Shown here piece after piece: positions 9,102 to 19,268 of a stretch of 45,000 nucleotides of DNA. Source of the stretch: Sphaeroforma sirkka (Eukaryota > Opisthokonta > Ichthyosporea > Ichthyophonida). The DNA is taken from the NCBI GenBank assembly GCA_001586965.3, contig LUCW03000060.1:65001-110000 (forward strand), in the 5' to 3' direction. The notes under the pieces were generated by a model that ran no database searches, was not told the origin of the DNA, and worked only from the letters and a program-made list of their open reading frames with translations. The translations under genes were made by a program, and so were the position numbers. The number at the start of each line of letters is the position of its first letter. The first letter of the stretch is position 1.

Positions 9102-11175
9102 CTAAACCACTCCCCTGTGTGCTCTCTCTCCTGCTGTATCCACTGTCATTCGTCGAACTTCCGGAATTTGAACTTGCTTTTTGATCTGATTGTGTAGACT
9201 CTCCACTTCCTTAAGTTGAGTTTCCCGATATTTCTGATACTTTTCGCTTTTAAGAAATGCGGGCAACCATGATTGTGTAAGATTGTAGTTGACTTCCATC
9301 TGCGCTGCTCTGGCGGCCCAGTTGACATTCGTCCAGGCGATCTCGTCGTGTGCGTGCTCAAGAACCTTATTCCGTGTACGTGACACCAGATTCACTTCGT
9401 TCACAGACCCAATCACAATGTATTCCTCTACGACAGTCAACCACTCATGCCTTGCTCGTGCAGAATCAATGGCCTCGGTTTGCTTACACTTATTTATTGC
9501 CTCCAGAAACAGCAAATTCTCGCCACACAAGTGTTCCATAGAGTTCGCGTGGGCAAGCATGAGGGAGAACTGTGATTGAAAAGAGAAAAATAGCAAAAGA
9601 AAGAAGTGTTAGCGCAAAACGTTCGCTGCAAATAAGGAAAGAAGGAAATGGAAGAGGCAAGCGAATTCGCTCTACCAAATAAAACACCAGATCATATGAA
9701 CATGACACTGGTCGCACACGAATTCAAAAGCTTCACTAAATTCAAAGCAAGAACACCGCGTATGTAATATAAACAATCAGAGCATACCAATTCAGGATCC
9801 TTGACCATTTGTAGAATATTAGTGCCCAGACATTCCATGCGCCGGTAGTACTCGCCCTCGAGATCTATGTCCTCCAAAACTCTTCGTCGGAATAGATGCC
9901 GACTCGTCAAACGTATGATGATTAGCGCAAAACTATCTATAATGAACATCCACAAGATGTACGGTCCCAAGAATAGGGCAAAGTACGAGAAAAAGGTCAA
10001 ACTCGTAGGGGTGTTGCTCGAATTCACCCACACCACTGGGGTCCAGAAAGTGATGCAAAATACTATAAATAACCGTATGTTGGAATGAAAGTCAACAAAG
10101 GCCTTGTCTGCATTTCTTGTCTTCAAAATCAAAATCAGATAGATGATCGTTAAGCTGCCGAAGTACGCGTAAAAAGAGCTGAACATCTCCTGCATGCTAC
10201 AAACACGCCAATTACACCAGATCATCGGGAACATGCAAGGGATGAACCACAGGAAAGATACAACCATCAACACCCAGTATCGAGGTTTGGTGCCCTGGCT
10301 TTCAGTCCTTAGGGCGAGATACATGTACCCCAGCCGGCACACTATCGCAGCAAGGAGACTGCCTGCAGTGAAGAACTGCAACAGCCGTGCAGTTAACAAC
10401 CAGGAATAATAAGCTGCGTTTGGATCTTTTGGGCTGGTTGGTCGGAGTGGCGTCTGGCTAAACCGCACAGCTGCCATGAGTAACCGAGCACTTGGGTGAA
10501 GAATCGCGACTATACAGAAATGTATCAGATGCGCATGAAGCCTAGATTTCACCTACAAAAAAATGAATGTGGAATCCATTAATGGTTGTGGCAACACACA
10601 AAAAGTACATTTCAGTCTCATATAGAATACAAGAGCCTTACCAAACCAGATAATCAACAGAACTGCAGTTATTACTGCGCTCAGGCATTATTTTATACAA
10701 CTCAATACAAAATAAACCGTATATATCGCGGCACAGGCTTCTGTTCTGTCTGAACAAACAATACAAGGCAAAATAGCAGTTCGGTGAACATCGTAAATAT
10801 AGGTTATTTCATCTACCATAGATATTGACAAGTACAAAAATGATACTTACCTCTGGAGTATTTCGGAAGCGATAGAAGAAGCCACACAACAAGAATGCCA
10901 TTATCAGGCCGGGTACATTCGCAATCAGCACAAGGCTAAAGACGAAGTCCCCATTATTCAGCTGCTCGGATACTAAAGGTGCTCTATCCATGGCCAAGTA
11001 TACAAACACTACCGTGACGCTAAAGAAAACGGCGTAGACTGTACAAAAACCAAACCACAACTTCTTTCTGTGATCATCGTACTCGACAATGTACTGACTG
11101 TTTAGGTGAGCAAGTGATGGTGCATCTGTATCCGTTACCTCCCGAGCCGCCCCATCTACCGTTACGGCTTCAGCC
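9102..11175 (-). CDS. Seven-transmembrane receptor with C-terminal RGS domain (5' end missing)
   Basis: Three exons are supported: 11175-10851, 10552-9788 and 9569-9102 (stop). Donors are GTAAGT and GTATGC, acceptors TTTGTAG and ATCACAG, and phases agree (both joins phase 0), giving about 518 residues. Exon A has a soluble N-terminal stretch and two hydrophobic spans. Exon B has five or six more, including Y-W-V-L-M-V-V-S-F-L-W-F-I-P and F-F-S-Y-F-A-L-F-L-G-P-Y. The RGS domain starts at the end of exon B and fills exon C: G-E-N-L-L-F-L-E-A-I, then E-E-Y-I-V-I-G-S-V-N-E-V-N-L, then A-A-Q-M-E-V and L-P-A-F-L-K-S-E-K-Y, in canonical order. RGS domains speed GTP hydrolysis on G-alpha; a 7TM-RGS fusion would sit in a membrane and switch off, or tune, heterotrimeric G-protein signalling. 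Exon A opens with one base of a split codon, so at least one 5' exon with the start codon lies above 11175; I could not find it. Confidence 0.85.
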
Positions 11176-12180
11176 CTGTTGTCAAGGGGGAATCATTTAG
11201 AATACATTTGCACGATACTAGGCACTAATCATATGCACGCATCACAGCTTTTGTGTCAATGTGAAGAAGCCACTTGCCAGCTGTTACAGTACAATAATAA
11301 TGAGATAATCTAAATAATGGCCTGGAACTGAGTACACTTATCCGCACATAGTTTTGTTGAACACAAAGCCGGTGCAAGTCAAAGACTTGAATCCGTACAA
11401 AACTATTACAAGTCAAAAGCATATTCTCATACACGATTACATCAGGGTATCTTCCACTCAGTTTAGGTTACAATAATAATAAAATTGAAACGTAGCCGTG
11501 CTGATGAAGCTTCCGTATACACGCTCTCTCCCCATATTTCAAGTCTAGATGAATAATTCAACCGCAGTATGTGCGTACGGTTCACAACTATCATATTGAT
11601 GCCCTATCTCACTTTTCGCCTATATGAGAAAATTACATATAGGCGATGTCGCGTTATAGAATCATTCTTCGATAACAGATCATTTAATGTCAGAGACGTG
11701 AATCGCGATTCAGCGCCATTTACAAATACAAGAAAAGATACAGTTGTTAGCTAGAAAAGTATATTGATTACCTTTGAGCACCTGCGTAACAATCTAGCGT
11801 ATTCGGGCCATCTGAGACTCCAAATAGAAGTACGTCACTTCCGCTATCATTCACTCTACGAGCTCCGTCTGTATCACCTTTCCCCATTGAATCTTTCTCA
11901 CTTTTTCTCCATTCCATTGTTTCTTTACATATGGTTGGACTTTTAGAAGCGCATATTATTTACACTACAATATTCACCCTTGATACCAATGCCCCTTCGG
12001 CCATCTGAGTACTGAGCGATAGAGTATAAACCAATCTATGTTTCGCACTAATCACAAAACCAACAACGGTAAATTTATATTGATATTCAACACTGCACCT
12101 TCACAGTCGTACTGCACTTTTAGTTGTTGTAAAGTTTCTTTGATGTGAGCTTCTCTACATCTATATTTACATGCGTGAAT
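11176..12180. other. Upstream region of the RGS receptor; no gene identified
   Basis: The missing first exon and promoter of the minus-strand receptor should lie here or beyond. I found no ATG-plus-donor combination that I can defend. There are no long repeats; the sequence is moderately AT-rich. Confidence 0.4.
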
Positions 12181-12185
12181 ATGGT

Positions 12186-12233
12186 ATATATGTATGTATG
12201 TATGTATGTGTGTATGCTGAGAATATTTATAAA

Positions 12234-12307
<74 letters not shown>

Positions 12308-12338
12308 TCTAATTTATAAATATTCTCAGTGCTCTACT

Positions 12339-12344
<6 letters not shown>
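12186..12344. repeat. Microsatellites within a 113-bp palindrome
   Basis: A short TATG run (12188-12216) leads into CTGAGAATATTTATAAATT (12217-12235). A long (TA)n run of about 65 bp follows, then the exact reverse complement AATTTATAAATATTCTCAG (12311-12329). The 19-bp arms are perfect. The whole could extrude as a hairpin or could be the footprint of a very small inverted-repeat element. Confidence 0.85.

Positions 12345-12400
<56 letters not shown>
12345..12400. repeat. (TA)n microsatellite
   Basis: An almost pure TA dinucleotide run of about 56 bp. Apparent open frames of alternating Ile-Tyr here are artefacts. Confidence 0.95.
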
Positions 12401-12408
<8 letters not shown>

Positions 12409-12688
12409 CACAGTATGTAAATATGTGACATAAATCAAAAAAATATATATAAATATCAATGTTGTTTTTTTTTAAACCATAGCCTTCTGGTATGAGAACC
12501 TGACCGAGGAACACATATTTTTCGAAAATAAATATGGCGAAAAATTGGCATATTAGTATTTTAATAAAATAAATATGCACTGAAAACGTTAAATGTAAAA
12601 TAAATATAACATGAAATTTGGAAAACATACGTAATACGCGTTTTCAGAAATATGGCAAAAATAATAATATTTGATATACAAAAATTGA

Positions 12689-12850
12689 AATATGCCGTAT
12701 TTAAAAATATGCCATAAATATGCCATATTTCTAAAATATGCCATATTTCTAAAATATGCCATATTTCTGAAATATGGTATATTTATGAAGTATGGCATAT
12801 TTATGAAATATGGCATTTTGAAGAAAATATGCCATATTTACGAAATATGC
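12689..12850. repeat. 18-bp AT-rich tandem repeat
   Basis: About nine units of the form ATATGCCATATTTCTAAA lie head to tail, with variants such as ATATGGTATATTTATGAA. Each unit holds a near-palindrome (ATATGCCATAT/ATATGGCATAT), so the array can be read almost alike on either strand. Looser copies of the same motif continue to about 13200 and recur near 13800. Confidence 0.8.
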
Positions 12851-13198
12851 AATCATGTATTTACAATATATATATTGGCGAAATACAATACATCGCATTT
12901 CATGGCTGTAGTATAGAAATTGTATAGGCATATAGCCTGTATTTTGCAGTTCTATCAAATGATTTATATAGGCATATTGACCGTATTTTGTAGTTATATT
13001 AGAATGATTATATGGGCAGAATGGCTGTAGTTTGTAGCTATATTCAAGGAATTGTACAGGTGTATAGTAGCTGGTTTATAGCTGATGTAATAAAGTATCG
13101 CATATACGTTTTATTTCATATACTATATTTTATTATATATTTCGTGAACATGTATATAGTATATATGGCACATTTCTGAAATATACCATATTTCATTT

Positions 13199-13201
13199 AT
13201 A

Positions 13202-13288
<87 letters not shown>

Positions 13289-13290
13289 TA
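13199..13290. repeat. (TA)n microsatellite pair
   Basis: Two TA runs (about 13205-13236 and 13245-13285) are separated by AGTATG. No coding signal is present. Confidence 0.9.
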
Positions 13291-13986
13291 TCGTCTGTGT
13301 ATATATATATGTGTGTTTTCATGGATATATGTCCATATATATAGTTGTATAACTTCGCAACTATGTGTGAAAGACCCTGTCTTTAATACTATACCAAATA
13401 GGACGAAATAACATCAAAAATACAAACCCACATGTTGGACACCCTTTTTGACACTAATGTAGTTGGGTGATACCCGAAAAACGATTTTTCATAGTACATG
13501 TCAATTCGATATTTTGTCCTGAGCGCATCCTGGTCACAGAAGACGTAATCCACACTTGTCACATATCCTGCCAGAAGAGACATTGTGAACTTCATAGTTC
13601 ACAGACATACAAATAATTGTTCACACCTATCAATAGTATTGTCTTTGAGCTCTGTTAGTATAGCGTCAGTTGCATTTTAACCTGTTTCCGCTCGATGCAA
13701 GTTAACCACCTTTGTCAAAAAAGGTGGCAAATTGTTACCAATTTGAAAATTGATTGATTCTTGGTACAATAAAAAGGTGGCAAAAGATAATAATTTCAGA
13801 TATGCCATATATTTTTCATAAATATTGCATACTTTATAAAATAATAAGATGCCTAATTTTAAAAATATGTACGTATATTTGGATTTCCTAAAATAATATA
13901 TACGTGTATAAAACGTTGAAAGTAATAATTTGCACTTTTACGTTTATTTGTATGTGTTCCTCGGTCAGATGGGAACACAAGGCTAT

Positions 13987-16900
13987 TAAATTTATGTGAG
14001 AGAAAAAATATATACAAAACTTCACTATATATAAAAATCCTTATAAATTATAAAATACATATATAATAAATATAAATATATGTATAAAAATATATCTACA
14101 AATATATATATATATTGTTTTTCTAAAATAAATAGATCAATATTTTCTTGTATCTGTTTTTTCAAATTTAGACTATATATTTATTTAGTAGTTGTTTTTT
14201 ACTCTTTTTGTATCAACAGACAACAAAACTTTGAAAAATATGTTCTATTTCAGACTTCAGAAGTTCTCAGAGTGTTCAGAGTTCAGACTCTCACAATCCT
14301 CAAACTCCTCAGAGTTCAGTACAATTTCTGACGACACCGCAGCACTGCAGCAGTGGCAGGCTGGCTGTTGGCACTTGGCACTCTTGGCAGCACCAGTTTT
14401 TACTTTTTCAGTTCTGATTTTTCAATTCCCACAGTCGTCAGCGAGCCGACCACTCGTGAGTCCGTAACTATAAAATTAATATGTAACGAGTTTCAATTTA
14501 TGTATGTATATAAATTAGAAACCAAACAACACAGTTAGAAGGCTATTTACATTTATATAAATAAATATGTAATTTAAAACCGCCCAAACAAAATGATGCC
14601 TTTACAAATAGGTACACATGTACTGTACAATAAAATGTATTTTAATGGTTTTACGGTTTTAGGGGTGCTATTTTTTTAGGGTTCAAAAATGAAAAACAGA
14701 AGAAACATCTGTTTCAATTTAGACAGCTATGAAAAATCATTTTTTTTTAAATATCAGGCCGACTGCACCAGTGACAAAATCCGGTCCAACAAAATCGACT
14801 TTTTTAATAATATTTTGAAAATACGTCCGCAACGGGAAAAGACACATAAAAAAAATTAAAAACCATAATACTGTAAAAACCCCTTTTAAAATAATAAATA
14901 CGTTTGGCTGAATTCAATTTAGGGCCATGGGCTAATTATTAATTTTTTTGAATGAACATATTGATTTTAAAAACGCTCGTAGGCCGCCTGGGCCCTGGGG
15001 ACTCGAATGGAGATTGGGAGTGCGTGTCACTGCGAGTGCGTGGGCGGTGGGGCAGGTGGAATTTTATTTCAAGTAAAAATTGGAAAATATATGACTGTAC
15101 TATGCCCGCCCGCCCGGTAAATAGTAATGTTTCACAAGTATATATTTCATTTATTTGTTTTGATTTTGGAAAAAAACGTCATTGTACATATGTACAAGTT
15201 CTTCACAAGTTTTCAATTTCCAGGAGGCGGGGAAAACAAAAAATGTACAGTTATCAAATTGTTTGAAAAGTTTTGATCGAGTGGAAATTGAATAAGTTTT
15301 TTTGGTGAGGAACGAGTTCAAGATTGATTTGACACGAGTTCCGAGCCCAAACACGAGGTTCTAACACGAGTTTAATGTAAAAAAAACCAAACGAGACCAA
15401 AACTTTAACAATAGTGAATATCTACATACAAAACGAGATTAGGAAAACGGTTTTCAAAGGTGGCCAAAATGGTTTTGAGAGTAATAAAAATTATACGAAG
15501 GGTTTATTACTTTGGGTTTTAGAGAATAGAAAAGCACCCCGAAATTGAATGATTTCATTGGATGTAAATATTAACTGGATATCCCGAGTTCCGAGTTTCC
15601 ATCCAAGCTAAACTGCTGAAGTTCTATGTTGTATATTGGTGTATGTTACTCTAGAGTAAAAAGTACCTATTTGGCTATGGAAATATGTATTTTTAAAATA
15701 GAGTCCTACTCTAGGTCTCTGGGCCCTGGGGCCCTGCTGCCTGCTGGGCCCTGGGGTATCCACTATCCAAGGACTTTCTCTGATTTCTCAACTTCCGAGA
15801 TTCTCGACAAGTATCTCAAGTTCTCAACTCAAGTCCACAAGAAAATAAAAAAAGAATCAAGTCTCAAGAGTGGACTCTCAACTTCTCAACTCTCAACTCT
15901 CAACCTAACCTCATAAAGTTTTACGTTGCAACGTTTATATTTCAAAAAGTATACGTAAAACGCTGTACTTTTATATCCATAGAGTAGTCCTGAATATAAA
16001 TATAGGGTCAATCTCCAGGTCATATGGTTGGACTTATTTTTACCCGCCAAAGTCCTAAGGACGTTAGTCCGTTCAGCCATATTTTCTTTCTTCTCTAGCT
16101 ATGCTATATGAGTGTGTGTTGGAATATCGCGCCCCAAAGTGCCCGCCAATTATCAGTGATTGGTCAATTGCGCGGTGCGCGAGAAGGTGCATCTACCAAG
16201 TCGAAAAATCAAATTATTTCAGGCCAATATATTTGCAAAACGAATTAATGTTTAGAAATCAAAAGTATACGTAAAACCTGTAATTTTATTTCCACAATGC
16301 TTACTTACTGAGGTTAGCTCTCAACTCTGAAGTTTCAAATCTGAAATCAACAGTGCTGTGAGCCTGTGAGCCTGTGACTGGCTGACTGCCCCTGTGAGTC
16401 CAAGACACTCTCCGGGCCAGAGAGTCTCGGCTCCACACAAGAGTTGGCATTTTTGCTATGTTCTCTTTTTGCAAATAAATATGGTAAATACTCTTGATTG
16501 TTTTATTTTTTTGATAAAAAAGCTGAGGTATGTATGACGTATGTACATATGTCCATACATTTATAAATATACGTATTTCTTTAAATAAATAAAAATTGAG
16601 ACCCACAGTTCCACTGTCCACACGAGACAGTGATGAACAGATGACCCAACGCATAGCCTTCTAAATTGACAGGGCTGTGCTATGCACAACGCATTTTTTT
16701 AAAAATATGCGGGGGTTTTTTTTATTAAAGAATAATATCTTGGCTGCATATTTATGAGGTCCTACGTCGATATCGGTTCAAAGAAGATACTCTCTGCTCG
16801 TTCGAGTACATAGTACCGTCTCACTTGAGTTTGTATTGACTCTGAGACTGGGAACTGGGGCTGACCGCTTATGTTAGCTGGGTGTGTGAGTCACTGGGTG

Positions 16901-17186
16901 GTCACTGACTCACTGGTCAGTGGTCAGTCTGATCAATGGCACATTGGTCAGTCATCACCCTCCAGCAATACTAATTCAGTGGCCATGAGTTATTATTTAT
17001 TAGAGTCTGTGGCGTAATATGTAGCAAAATAAAGTTCGATGGCTTCTATTTCCAAAAAAACTCCTTTTTTTTGTACTAAAGTTCTTGGGAGAAAACCACT
17101 TTGCAATAGTAGAAACCTAGTTTACTACACAGTTTACTGTTCAAGTCGTTGACTCTCTCTGTATGAATTCTTCATTGTCTACGTCG
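13987..17186. other. AT-rich repeat-like region without a gene
   Basis: I see no exon I can support. There are short direct repeats such as GGCCCTGGGG (near 14992, 15722, 15731 and 15755) and TCAGAGTTCAG-type runs near 14260-14320. TTAGAAGGCTAT at about 14535 is matched by its reverse complement ATAGCCTTCTAA at about 16652, the same core as the ends of the possible TIR element to the left. The base composition and style resemble 43500-44600. Confidence 0.4.
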
Positions 17187-17401
17187 ACAACAGTGTTTTG
17201 TCAACACCGGCCCGAATTGACTCAGCGTATATCTTCCATTATCGACTCACTTGGCCCAAGCTTCAAACGGAATTTACTGACCACTTCTTCCCATCAATCT
17301 TTACTGAACCACTACAGCGACTACGAGAGCCATACCATTTGTTCATACATTGTAACATGCATACTTGTCATTTTTAAAATAAATAATATTATCTCTATTT
17401 A
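17187..17401 (+). repeat. Dispersed repeat B, copy 1
   Basis: About 215 bp beginning near GTTTTGTCAACACCGGCCC and ending AATAATATTATCTCTAT match the reverse complement of about 21869-22050 at roughly 85-90% by eye. Both copies contain CACTACAGCGACTA and AATAAATAATATTATC. Its identity is unknown; the AATAAA at the end suggests a transcript 3' end or part of an LTR. Confidence 0.7.
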
Positions 17402-18256
17402 TACTGATTCGGTCCTTGAATCTCTGCAGGCATTCTTATCTGCATCTTCTCAGTGACTTTTATGTATTTCATTCAGATAGACTGGTAAAATTCAATTCAA
17501 ACATCATCAAACATCATATATGTGTATACATGCCTTCTACAATCCTTCTTCAATCTGAAATAGGACATATTATATACATAGTCCAATATATATGCGCCTT
17601 ATTTATTCTAGTAGTCGTCATACATCCCTGACTATAGAATATGATTGTATAATATCAAACATAAGTATCACAACACTTATTAGTCTCTATCCTGTATACT
17701 TTCTTAAATGTTACTTTGTTTCATCTTAATGTAAAGGAAGCCGTTTCTGAGCTTGGTTCTTAGAAAACCTCTGAGGTTGACTCGTCGGATCCTAAAGCTT
17801 TGAAAGAGGAGGTCTCAACTGCCGCGGAAAGGCTCGCCAGCGTCCGTGTGTTTTCTAGTAGTGCAGCCCCCTCAGTTCGTCATCTGACCGCGAAAAGTCA
17901 TATATTGGAAAGGCTATATCTCCTGAACAAGTGGATGAATCGTCTCGAGATTGACGATTCACTACTACTGAACGTCAGCCCAATCCACCTATCAACAAAG
18001 ATGGCGGCGTTTCGTTTCGTGAAACCCTAAACCCTTGCATGTCTCGCCACTGAATGCCTCGCCACCGAATGTTAGGGCGGAAGACGCAAATGTTGGGGAC
18101 GCCATAACTAGACAAAGGGTGGATAGATCTTCTCAATCTCTACGCCATTCAAACCGCAAAGAAGAGTTTCTAAAAGAGCTAGCCGCTGCCAAAGTTTCTG
18201 ACCCTTTGATCATCTCACGTAGCCAATGTTCTTCCTACACCGAAAATAATATATTT

Positions 18257-18327
18257 CGAGCCGGGGTTCGAACCTGAGGCCCATTTGTTTACCAGCCAGA
18301 GGGGTTACCACTGAGCCAGTTACCGCC
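18257..18327 (-). ncRNA. tRNA-like sequence antisense to gag, copy 1
   Basis: Read on the minus strand, this has an A-box-like TGGCTCAGTGGTAA and a B-box GGTTCGAACCC at tRNA spacing, in a block of about 71 bp. The T-arm pairs well; the anticodon arm is degraded in this copy. Cloverleaf quality is too poor for a functional tRNA call. Confidence 0.6.
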
Positions 18328-18867
18328 ATTTACCATCTAACTCTGGTAATTACGACTTTGGTAATCGTTATTCCAGTACCTCACTAGAGAGTATCCTCTA
18401 GCACTGAAGACGAAGAAGTGAGAACCAGACAACAAGGTCTCAGGCTATTACGTTCTGGTATGCAAGTCCTTGAGGACCGTTGATTGAATGTCTCTGACCT
18501 TGACGATAAGAAAGCGGATAACATTCGCTATCTAATCAATAACAAGAAAGGATACAGACTCTATCTTGGCACTAGCAGCTCGTAGAACTGATCGTGAACC
18601 TCGTGAACGCTTCGAACCAAGCTTTATGCGAACGATACTTCTATTCGAGGTGCTCTAGCTCATATGACACATGAACACTCGGATGGGAGGTTGTACCTAT
18701 ACTGGCGAATATTTATTAATTTGTCAGATGATGGAGACTCTGGGGGCTAACCTTATTAAGAAGTTCAATTATGATATTATCACCTATGGTGATTTTCGAC
18801 CTATGCCTTGGTCTGTCTTTGAGAAGTTAGTTCAAAAGCATACCAACCCATCTATTAGAGTACTTAG

Positions 18868-19205
18868 TACCTCGAGCTTTACCCAGCCCGCTAAGCGTAC
18901 CGCGACAGAGAAGAACACTGCGCGTAATACTAAGAAACCTCGCACTACTGTTGGAGGTGGTAAAGGCTCTACTTCTACTGAACCAAAGCGTGAGAGTTAG
19001 AGTACTTAGTACCTCGAGCTTTGCCCAGCCCGCTAAGCGTACCGCGACAGAGAAGAACACTGCGCGTAATACTAAGAAACCTCGCACCCCAGCCCGCGAA
19101 GCGTACCGCGACAGAGAAGAACACTGCGCGTAATACTAAGAAACCTCGCACTACTGTTGGAGGTGGTAAAGGCTCTATTTCTACTGAACCAAAGCGTGAG
19201 AGGAA
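18868..19205. repeat. Triplicated segment within gag
   Basis: The stretch that runs from AGCCCGCTAAGCGTACCG to CTAAGAAACCTCGCA occurs three times, starting near 18888, 19028 and 19090. The middle copy is shortened. The repeats encode the basic K-R-T-A-T-E-K-N-T-A-R linker and are in different frames. Confidence 0.8.
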
Positions 19206-19268
19206 GGAGAGAGAACCTTGCAAGAAGTGTGGTTACAACCTCACGAAACGTGATGGCAAGTGGAATAA

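Larger units (their letters stand above)
12479..13986. mobile_element. Possible non-autonomous element with imperfect terminal inverted repeats
   Basis: The left end reads ATAGCCTT, a short variable spacer, then CTGACCGAGGAACACATA (12500-12517). The right end carries the exact reverse complement of that 18-mer at 13951-13968 and ends AAGGCTAT at 13979-13986. The inverted repeats span about 40-50 bp with mismatches. If the element proper begins GCCTT, it is flanked by TA on both sides, as for Tc1/mariner-type elements. The 1.5-kb interior has no transposase that I can see and is mostly AT-rich satellite, so it would be a non-autonomous copy. Confidence 0.45.
17738..19268 (+). pseudogene. gag: Ty3/gypsy gag fragment (plus strand)
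   Basis: This region matches the gag of the minus-strand element at 28898-31073. It holds K-E-E-V-S-T-A-A-E-R-L-A-S-V-R-V near the start, then the antisense tRNA-like block at 18257-18327, then the second gag segment with T-R-M-G-G-C-T-Y-T-G-E-Y and the basic linker before the zinc-knuckle region (C-K-K-C-G-Y-N-L-T-K-R). Many frameshifts and stops interrupt it. At 19268 it stops inside the zinc region and joins, head to head, a minus-strand pol fragment. There is no LTR on its left side. Confidence 0.8.

Noticed and set aside
12171..12430. Open frames of alternating Ile and Tyr
   Set aside because: They are translations of TA microsatellites; the same applies near 13205 and 40042-41003.
17163..17456. 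A 97-codon plus-strand open frame as a gene
   Set aside because: Most of it is repeat B, which recurs inverted at 21869-22060 without keeping the frame.
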